From Rhinopithecus roxellana (lineage: Eukaryota > Chordata > Mammalia > Primates > Cercopithecidae): DNA of 64,000 nt. The notes below the pieces were generated by a model. That model did not search any database. It was not told the origin of the DNA and saw nothing but the letters and a program-made list of their open reading frames with translations. Numbering within the stretch: the stretch's first letter is position 1; each line of letters starts with the position of its first letter. The DNA lies in assembly GCF_007565055.1 (NCBI RefSeq), contig NC_044558.1, positions 126,902,235 to 126,966,234 of the forward strand, given 5' to 3'. Of the stretch, positions 58,032 through 64,000 are shown piece after piece. The position numbers and the translations under genes are program-made.

Positions 58032-58639
58032 ATCAAAGGTTTTAAATTATATATCTTATTAGTTAAAAAAATACTGAGCACACAGTCTTAACACATGTAA
58101 TTTATACATTGTATATGGGTAATACTACTAATGCACATTATGCAAAATTGCCAAGAAGGAATATTGAAAAAGAATGAGATGAAGAAATTAACAAAGGTGT
58201 TATATTCTTTAGTTACTCTAATGGATCATGACACACACCCACTTTGGAGACTACTGTTCTAGTTTGGTATTCTTGATATATACAATGCAGATAGTGTGGT
58301 TAAGGTCTGAATGCACAGGCTGAAGATTGAGGGCTCCTTTCATTATTGTGAATTTAAGTGATGGCTTCAGTGTTTAAATTTGAGTGAGGAGTGGTCAATT
58401 TGAGTGATTTAGAGTGATGAGTTATTATTTCCCCCAAGTGTTTATTCTTCTTAGGAAAAAGCATATATTTGGAGAGCTTGGAGAAAGAACACATTTTTTT
58501 TTTCGAGTAGCCACTGAGCTAACAGGAAAGTGATGTATTTCTCAGAACTCTCTCCTGCTCAACCCTGAAAATGTCAAGTACTTTTTTCTTTCTGTTTTCC
58601 CATTGTCACTACATTCTTAGTCTTTTGGGTTCTGCTCGT

Positions 58640-58948
58640 TTCTTTTCTTTTTTTTTTTTTTTCCCTTTTTGAGACAGTCTCGCACTTTTGCGCAGGCTGG
58701 AGTGCAGTGGCGCGATCTCAGCTCACTGCGAGCTCTGCCTCCTGGGTTCATGCCATTCTCCTGCCTCAGCCTCCCGAGTAACTGGGACTACAGGCGCCCG
58801 CCACCACGCCCGGCTAATTTTTTGTATTTTTAGTGGAGACGGGGTTTCACCATGTTAGCCAGGATGGTCTTGTTCTCCTGACCTCGTGATCCGCCCGCCT
58901 TAGCCTCCCAAAGTGCTGGGATTACAGGCGTGAGCCACCGTGCCCGGC
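58640..58948 (-). mobile_element. AluY with TSD
   Basis: GAGACAGTCTCGCACTTTTG to CCGTGCCCGGC; TSD GGGTTCTGCTC at 58627 and about 58950. Confidence 0.92.
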
Positions 58949-59458
58949 TGGGTTCTGCTCATTTATTGCTAGTTGGTGTTTTATTTTCTCTTGTGGAAAT
59001 ATCCAGAGAAAAGAGCTGTTTGTTTAGTTATGTTCTGTTTAATGTGCCAACTGGTGAAAATATTCCTCCATAAAAGCTATGGTGGATTTGTGTAGATGTT
59101 TTGAGAACTCTTTGAATAGCCATAGTGTGGGAAATCAGCATATATGTAATTCACAATATGCTGTACCAGGGAATCAAGCCAACTCTTTTATTAGTAAAAT
59201 TGAATTTTCAATTACAGATCTTGAAAAATGACATGTATTAGTAGGCTCCACAAATGTAAAATAATCAACGTATTTATTTTGAGCAACTTTCTTATTAGGA
59301 ATAAGAATAGAACAATGTATAATAATAATTAGTGAGATGAAAATTAAAATTTGAAAAATGTTCCTACCAAATTAAATCTTCAGTGTATAATTTTTTCTAT
59401 TACACTAAAATATTGCCTACTGTATGTTTGTGAAACAGTTTGTTCTTTAAAAAAAATT

Positions 59459-59620
59459 CCATGGTGGAACATGCCTGAAGTCCTAGCTGCTCAAGAGGCT
59501 GAGACAGGAGGATCACTTGAGCCCAGAAAGTTAAGAGACTGCAGTGAACCATGATCACACCACTGGTCTCTAGCACCTTGGGCAGCAGAATGAGACTGTG
59601 TCTACAAGAAAAAGAAAAAC
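59459..59620 (+). mobile_element. Alu right monomer (FRAM-like)
   Basis: CATGGTGGAACATGCCTGAA to TGTCTACAAGAAAAAG; diverged. Confidence 0.78.
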
Positions 59621-59714
59621 ACTAGTTATATAAGCTTATTAATATAAATGGCCTTATGATTTATAAGGCATTTTTATATGCATTTGTTTTATTTAATTAT
59701 AATTGAAAATTGTT

Positions 59715-59822
59715 AATGATAATTTACATTTTACAAATAATGCACAGTGTAATGCAGGTTAAGTAGTTTGCCTGCCGTCACACAGCTGATAACTGGTGGA
59801 GTTGATTGGCAGCTTTGGTGGA
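59715..59822 (-). mobile_element. MIR fragment
   Basis: TTACATTTTACAAATAATGC and GTCACACAGCTGATAACTGG are the MIR core reversed. Confidence 0.7.
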
Positions 59823-59917
59823 CTGATTGGCGTCCAAAAATTTGTTTGTAATTTTCTTAGATCATTGTTCGAATAGTTGTTCATAATCAAGAAAATACTT
59901 GTCAAAAATCTCAAAAT

Positions 59918-60226
59918 AGGCTGGGTGCAGTGGCTCATGCCTATATACTCAGCACTTTTGGAGGCTGAGGTAGGCAGATGACATGAGGCCAGGAGTTCAA
60001 GACCAGCCCACCCAGCATGATGAAAACCCAGCTCTACTAAAAATACAAAAATCAGCCGAGCTTGGTGGTGTGCGCCTGTAGTCCCAGCTACTCAGGAGGT
60101 TGAGGCATGAGAATTGCTTGAACCTGGGAGGCAAAGGTTGTAGTGAGCTGAGATGGCGCCACTGCACTTCAGCCTGGGTGAAGGAGTGAGACTCTGTCTC
60201 AAACAAACAAACAAAAAACCCTCAAA
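59918..60226 (+). mobile_element. AluS
   Basis: AGGCTGGGTGCAGTGGCTCA to (AAAC)n tail; CTCAAAATA either side. Confidence 0.91.
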
Positions 60227-60706
60227 ATAATATTATTGTATTGTCAGATTTGTACAACTTGAAATTACATGGTAATACAAAATGTTCATGAAATTTATTT
60301 TGTATGTTTGGCAGTGGTGAGTTTGAGATCCTGATACATAGATGATGTTCCTCAGATTGCTGAAAATACAGACCTTATGCTGAGGAGAGATGTTGGGGAG
60401 ATGTTTGTCTTTATCTACTAAAGATAAAGTTTTATGAAAAATGAAGTAGCTGAGATGTGGAATCATGAGGTTTAAGGTTAGAACTTAACTCACCAAGGGT
60501 CAGAATTAACTCACATTCACTCATTAGTTGAAATAATGCTTTTGCATATTAGTCTTCTTATCTAGAGTTCATGTTTTGTCAGCAAATAATATCTTGCATT
60601 TAAATACTACTGATAGGTACGTATTTGTTAATTGTGTCAGTCTTTATTACTTATTACTGTTATGTTTTTCTAAATATTCTTTACTTTTTTTTATGTTGAC
60701 TTTTAG

Positions 60707-60831
60707 CACGGCCACATGATTTCTTCGATGCACAAACACTGGATGCGATAAGACATCGAGCCATATGCTTTAACCTCTCAGCTCATATAGAAAGTTTAGG
60801 GAAGGGACACAGTGTTGTTTTTCATAGTACT
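60707..60831 (+). CDS. AEBP2: AEBP2 internal coding exon (start of C-terminal region)
   Basis: Seen: the acceptor is TTGACTTTTAG, the exon is 125 nt (enters with two bases completing a Pro codon, leaves at phase 0) and the donor ACT|GTAAGT is consensus. It encodes PRPHDFFDAQTLDAIRHRAI followed by CFNLSAHIESLGKGHSVVF and HST. Known: this begins the conserved C-terminal region of AEBP2, which binds RBBP4 and SUZ12 in PRC2 structures. The remaining residues are encoded beyond the window, since the sequence to base 64000 shows no further exon I could recognise. The frame joins cleanly to the preceding exon, which argues that the locus is functional. Confidence 0.95.
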
Positions 60832-61094
60832 GTAAGTATTCTTTTATTTTTTCACATTAAATATAAAGCTTTGCTAATTATATTTCCACAGTCATTTCTA
60901 GATCTCTCAAAATCTAAGAAAATACAATTTCACAAAAATCACAAAACCTTTTGTTTTATCAGTATTTAAAGTATTGTATTATTGGTTATAAAGCACACAT
61001 TTCCTATAATTTTACGTGTTTGTGATTAAACAGAATATGTTAGCCTTTAGTTTGAGCTACTTAGGAATAATGGGGTGACACATCATGTAGTGCT

Positions 61095-61205
61095 ACTAGG
61101 CATTACTGGGCTCTGACATTAGGTAAACCAGGTGTCTTTTCTCACCTGGTTTCCTCATTTGCAAAATTAGAACATGAGACTCCTTTTACCTCTAAAAAGT
61201 TTCAT
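61095..61205 (+). mobile_element. MIR fragment
   Basis: ACTGGGCTCTGACATTAGGT then GGTTTCCTCATTTGCAAAAT. Confidence 0.65.
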
Positions 61206-61299
61206 TCACATTTCTGTGTACTGCATGGAGCCACCCCTTACCCCATGCACCCATCCAAAGTTTATGTTAAAGAGAAAATAAGATTATATTTGCTATCAG

Positions 61300-61425
61300 A
61301 GCTTCATGAGGGAAGGGATTTTAGTCTCTTTTGTTCCACTGATCTAGCCTAAGTGCCTAGAATTTTGCCTGGCACATGATAGGCACTCAATATAGTTATT
61401 GAATGACTATGTTGTCAACATAGAA
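61300..61425 (+). mobile_element. L2 3'-end fragment
   Basis: CTTCATGAGGGAAGGGATTT followed by GCCTGGCACATGATAGGCAC and TCAATATAGTTATTGAATGA, the L2 3' signature. Confidence 0.7.
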
Positions 61426-61655
61426 GAAGAAAAGTACCAAATTTGAAAAAGAATAAATGCAGTTTATTTTTTGGTTTATTAGGAGTTGTAATAGAGAGTT
61501 GTTCTTTCTTCCATGCCTCTTTTCATTTTGTTTTTCAGTCATTTTTAGATTGGTGTAGTTTGGTGTAATTAAGTTAATAAATGTACATTGTAGATCATAC
61601 TTTTGGTGATTCGAATCTCTGAAAAGTATGTGTTTAATTTTGGCTGACAGAATAC

Positions 61656-61958
61656 AGGCTGGGCATGGTGACTCATACCTGTAATCCCAGCATTTTGGGA
61701 GGCCTAGGCAGGCGGATCACCTGGGGCCAGGAGTTCGAGACCAGCCTGGCCAACATGGCAAAACCGTGTCTCTACTAAAAATACAAAAAATTACCCAGGT
61801 GTGGTGGTGGGCACCTGTAATCCCAGTTACTCGGGAGGCTGAGGCAGGAGAATTGCTTGAACCCAGGAGGCGGAGGCCGCAGTGAGCCGAAATCACGCCA
61901 CTGCACTCACAATCGGCCTGGGCAGCAAGAGCGAAACTCCGTCTCAAAACAAACAAGT
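61656..61958 (+). mobile_element. AluS
   Basis: AGGCTGGGCATGGTGACTCA to CCGTCTCAAAACAAACAAG. Confidence 0.92.
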
Positions 61959-61960
61959 AC

Positions 61961-62262
61961 AGCCAGGCTTGGTGGCTCATACCTATAATCCTAGTACTTT
62001 GGGAGGCTAAGGCAGGCAGATTGTTTGAACCTAGGAATTCAATACCAGCTTGGGTATTGGCAAATCCCTGTCTCTACAAAAACATGCAGAAAATTAGCCA
62101 GGCATAGTGGTGTGTACCTGTAGTGCCAGCTGCCCGGGAGACTGAGGTGGGAGGATTGGCTGAGCCCAGGAGGTCAAGGGTGCAGTGAGCTGTGATCGCG
62201 GCACTGTACTGCAGCTTGGGCTACAAAGTGAGACCCTGTCTGAAAAAAAAAAAAAATTACAA
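61961..62262 (+). mobile_element. AluJ
   Basis: GCCAGGCTTGGTGGCTCATA to CTGTCTGAAAAAAAA; immediately behind the previous Alu. Confidence 0.88.
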
Positions 62263-62402
62263 ATACACTAAATTTGGGTTACTTTTATTTTTTATATTTC
62301 AATTGAAAAATGCATGAGAATTGAAATACAAAAGGTCCTTGTTGATATCAATATCTTGTTTGGTTTGAATCTCTATTTCCCTCATCTCCTATAATAAAAG
62401 AG

Positions 62403-62434
<32 letters not shown>

Positions 62435-62461
62435 TTTGCATTTTTGTGTTTTCTTCTGCAT

Positions 62462-62715
62462 GCAGTCATCCCTCCGTATCCACAGGTTCTGCGACCATGG
62501 TTCGAACCAACCACAGATTGATGATATTTGTGGGGACAAGAGCCACAATAAAAATCATACAAATTAAGAATTACAGTGTAACAACTATTTATATAGTATT
62601 GACTTAATTAATATGGGAGGTTTTGCATAGATCATATGCAACACCATGTTATTTTATATAAAGACCTTTTAGAGCATCCTTGGATTTCACTATTCAAGGC
62701 AGTTGGAGATGTCCT
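62462..62715. mobile_element. Tigger-like (pogo) DNA transposon fragment
   Basis: Starts CAGTCATCCCTCCGTATCCA, a Tigger/MER-type terminal repeat, and continues with TAACAACTATTTATATAGTA, GGGAGGTTTTGCATAGATCA and GAGCATCCTTGGATTT. The right terminal repeat is lost or diverged. Confidence 0.65.
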
Positions 62716-62763
62716 TGCTTACTTCCCAATTATATATAGCTTTCCTGTTATTTGTACCTACTT

Positions 62764-63047
62764 GTTTTTCTTTTGAGACAGAGTCTTGCTCTGTTGCCCA
62801 GGTTGGAGTACAGTGGCATGATCTAGGCTCACAACCTCCACCCCCTAGGTTCAAGCGATCCCCCTCCCTCAGCCCCGAGTAGCCAGATTACAGGTGTGTG
62901 CCACCACGCCCAGCTTTTTGTATTTTTATTAGAGATTGGGTTTTGCCATGTTGGCCAGGCTGGTATTGAACTCCTGACCTCAAATGATCCGCCTGACTTG
63001 GCCTCCCAAAGTGCTGGGATTACAGGCATGAGCCACCGTGCTCGACC
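62764..63047 (-). mobile_element. AluS
   Basis: GAGACAGAGTCTTGCTCTGT to CCGTGCTCGACC. Confidence 0.9.
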
Positions 63048-63263
63048 CATCTTGAGTTAATTTTTTATATGGTGAGAGCTCAGGTAGAGGTCCAGTTTCA
63101 TTCTTTGGCATATGGTTAGCCAATTTCTCCAGTGCCATTTATTGAATTAGGGAGTCCTTTCCTCACTGTTTATTTGTGTCAACTTTTTTGAAGATCAGTT
63201 GGTTGTAGGTGTGCAGTTTTATTTCAGGGGCTTCTATGCTATTCCATTGGTCTGTCTATTTTT

Positions 63264-63562
63264 TTTTTTTTTTTTTTTTTGAGATGTACTTTTGCTCTTG
63301 TTGCCCAGGCTAGAGTGCAATGGCATGATCTTGGCTCACTGCAACCTCTGCTTCCTGGATTCAAGCGATTCTTGTGCCTCAGCCTCCTGAATAGCTGGGA
63401 TTACAGGCGTGTACCACCACATCTGGCTACTTTTGTATTTTTGGTAGAGACAGGGTTTCTCCATGTTGGTCAGAGTGGTCTCGAACTCCCAACCTCAGGT
63501 GATCTGCCTACTTCGGCCTCCCAAAGTGCTGGGATTAACAGGCACGAGCCACCACGCCTGGC
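63264..63562 (-). mobile_element. AluS nested in L1, with TSD
   Basis: T-run, GAGATGTACTTTTGCTCTTG to CCACGCCTGGC; TSD TGTCTATTTTT on both sides. Confidence 0.92.
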
Positions 63563-63940
63563 TGTTTGTCTATTTTTGTACCGGTATTGCACTGTTTTGG
63601 TTACTGTAGCCTTATAGTGTAGTTTGAAGTTGGGTAAAGTGGCGTCTCTGGCTTTGTTCTTTTTGCTTAGAATTTCCTTGGCTCTTTGGGCTCCTTTTCA
63701 TTCCATGTGAATTTTAGGATACTTTTTTCTAATTCCGTTAAAAAATATTGGTAGCTTGATAGGAATAGCATTGAATCTGTAAATTCCTTTGGGCGTTGTC
63801 ACCATTTTAATGATACTGATTCTTCCAATCTGTGAGCATGGAATGTTTTTCTATTTTGTGTCATCTGTGATTTCTTTTAGCAGTCTTTTGTAGTTCTCCT
63901 TGTAGAGATTGTTTACCTCGTTGGTTAGATGTATTCCTCG

Positions 63941-63941
<1 letters not shown>

Positions 63942-63994
<53 letters not shown>
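63942..63994. repeat. (TG)n microsatellite at window edge
   Basis: About 26 TG units inside an antisense L1; possible Z-DNA former and length-variable. Confidence 0.96.
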
Positions 63995-63995
<1 letters not shown>

Positions 63996-64000
63996 GGTTA

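Larger units (their letters stand above)
54283..60706 (+). other. AEBP2: AEBP2 intron between finger-3 exon and C-terminal exon
   Basis: Intron bounded by GTAAGT and TTTTAG. Stretches without recognised features: 54283-54651, 54984-55202, 55493-55824, 56120-56931, 57276-57610, 58032-58639, 58949-59458 and 60227-60706. The rest is Alu, one MIR and a TA-rich run. Confidence 0.9.
60832..64000 (+). other. AEBP2: AEBP2 downstream intron (5' part)
   Basis: Begins with GTAAGT and has no acceptor or exon before the window ends. 60832-61090 and 61430-61655 hold only AT-rich DNA. The rest is MIR, L2, Alu, Tigger-like and L1 sequence. Confidence 0.85.
63048..64000 (-). mobile_element. L1 fragment, antisense (ORF2 3' part), continues past window
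   Basis: The complement encodes degenerate L1 ORF2 C-terminal sequence; plus-strand landmarks are TCCAGTTTCATTCTTTGGCA, TATTCCATTGGTCTGTCTAT and TGAATTTTAGGATAC. Split by an Alu (63264-63562) with TSD TGTCTATTTTT. Ends in a (TG)n tract at the window edge. Confidence 0.85.

Overview
This window is mammalian intronic DNA. It carries four coding exons of AEBP2, the zinc-finger cofactor of Polycomb Repressive Complex 2, on the + strand at 20588-20795, 32248-32355, 54096-54282 and 60707-60831. The exons have GT-AG borders, consistent reading phase and an uninterrupted protein. They encode three C2H2 zinc fingers, the basic KR-rich stretch and the start of the C-terminal region. The first coding exon(s) lie upstream of base 1 and the last ones downstream of base 64000. 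No promoter, CpG island or polyadenylation site of the gene was seen.

The host looks like an Old World monkey (macaque or baboon type). About 15 low-divergence Alus share a variant set (CTCAAGCCTG, GAGGTGGCG, GATCCGGCC and their complements) that matches the AluYR lineage of Cercopithecidae, and many keep clean target-site duplications (TSDs). Human DNA would not hold this set.

Layout. 1-20587 is upstream intron: L2/MIR remains, a U6 pseudogene beside a perfect 33-bp inverted repeat, a tiny U6 5' fragment with its own TSD, a full-length EEF1A1 processed pseudogene, a MER5A copy and many Alus. 20796-32247 is the next intron: Alus, a MADE1 (mir-548-type) hairpin and an L1M 3' end, then about 1.3 kb of non-repetitive DNA. 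32356-54095 is the longest intron. It holds a full-length but dead antisense L1 (L1PB/L1MA-like, about 34677-43045) broken by six Alu blocks and one inverted internal patch, followed by older L1M pieces, L2, a solo MST-type LTR and a hAT-like element. 54283-60706 and 60832-64000 are Alu-rich introns; the last ends in a Tigger-like fragment and another antisense L1 that runs off the window in a (TG)n tract.

No bacterial, viral-genome or CRISPR-like system is present. The most unusual items are rearrangement scars: the inverted ORF1 patch inside the L1, the 33-bp hairpin next to U6, and several sites where two or three Alus lie between repeated copies of one target sequence.
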